Source: Archaeoglobales archaeon
Lineage (GTDB): Archaea > Halobacteriota > Archaeoglobi > Archaeoglobales > Archaeoglobaceae
Direction of reading: 5' to 3'
Length of the DNA stretch: 64,000 bases
Assembly: GCA_030055595.1 (NCBI GenBank)
Contig: JASFYH010000004.1
Coordinates: 20,770-84,769 of the forward strand
Shown here piece after piece: positions 63,890 through 64,000 of the stretch (position 1 is the first letter of the stretch; each line of letters opens with the position of its first letter). A program made the position numbers and the translations under genes. The notes under the pieces are model-generated. The model was not told where the DNA came from. It made no database searches and worked only from the letters and a program-made list of their open reading frames with translations.

Positions 63890-64000
63890 ATGCCTAAGAT
63901 CATCGAAGCAATTTATGAAGACGGAGTATTCAAACCTCTGGAAAAGATCGAGCTGAAGGAAGGGGAGAGAGTTACGATTAAAATAGATGATATGCGAATT
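63890..64000 (+). CDS. DUF104-family antitoxin (partial, runs off the window)
   Basis: [32 protein letters not shown] is the DUF104 / AF2212-like antitoxin N-terminus. Only 37 codons are inside the window. In Archaeoglobales such genes are normally followed by a PIN-domain VapC toxin, which would lie just beyond 64000. TATA-like attcttaaag lies 25-30 nt upstream. Confidence 0.85.
   Translation, partial: MPKIIEAIYEDGVFKPLEKIELKEGERVTIKIDDMRI

Noticed and set aside
1-64000. CRISPR arrays or complete insertion sequences
   Set aside because: No series of 24-37 bp direct repeats with unique spacers and no transposase ORF was found; the only tandem repeat is the in-frame 21-bp unit.

Overview
The window is chromosomal DNA from a hyperthermophilic euryarchaeon, most likely a member of the Archaeoglobales. 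The evidence is a reverse gyrase, the large subunit of DNA polymerase D, RPA with its partner protein, Hef, a TFB, bacterial-type SerS, an A-type ATP synthase, tungsten/molybdenum formylmethanofuran dehydrogenase subunits, an Ogg2-type 8-oxoguanine glycosylase and several archaeal DUF families (DUF166, DUF357, DUF1152, DUF1646). A lipoprotein-like cytochrome with eight CxxCH motifs would fit a lineage with multihaem cytochromes, such as Ferroglobus or Geoglobus, but the genus cannot be fixed from the sequence alone. Layout. 0-3.5 kb: a MoaD-like/radical SAM pair, then an FwdG-like ferredoxin with FwdB and FwdD. 3.5-12 kb: information processing (PolD DP2; the rpl7ae-rps28e-rpl24e-ndk-infB operon; gar1 and tfb, which overlap in different frames). 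12-16.4 kb: a minus-strand aromatic amino acid operon (ADH synthase, DHQ synthase II, AroD, fused TyrA-AroQ-PheA). It is preceded by a leader with a strong hairpin and an 18-codon, Tyr-rich leader ORF. 16.4-31 kb: reverse gyrase, geranylgeranyl reductase family, an OYE-like flavoenzyme, a base-excision repair group (ogg, nth, xth) around purM, an RNA m5C methylase with its PUA partner, glyA and a DtxR-type regulator. 31-42 kb: translation and rRNA modification genes, an NfeD/STOPP protease, a triple-repeat protein with Usp-like and adenosine-specific kinase neighbours, agmatinase-eIF5A, Sua5 and RPA genes. 41-45.4 kb: octahaem cytochrome, aIF1A (apparently started at CTG), Hef and tRNA-Thr. 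46-54.3 kb: the complete H-I-K-E-C-F-A-B-D ATP synthase operon. 54.3-60 kb: MaoC-like hydratase, M24 peptidase, SerS, haem O synthase-like protein, a very AT-rich gap, a DUF1646 transporter and tRNA-Glu. 60-64 kb is more accessory: a Lys-rich miniprotein, an acylphosphatase-like domain followed by sixteen 7-residue repeats, a type IV pilin, a polytopic membrane protein, a hairpin-rich gap and the start of a DUF104 antitoxin. How it works together. The genome is compact. Most operon genes overlap by 1-4 nt, and at least six tail-to-tail pairs overlap by up to 41 nt. Three divergent pairs appear to share one palindromic TATA element at leaderless distance from both start codons. The most promising unexplained signals are the aro leader, the shared symmetric promoters, the CTG-started aIF1A, and the structured gaps near 58.4 kb and 63.6 kb.
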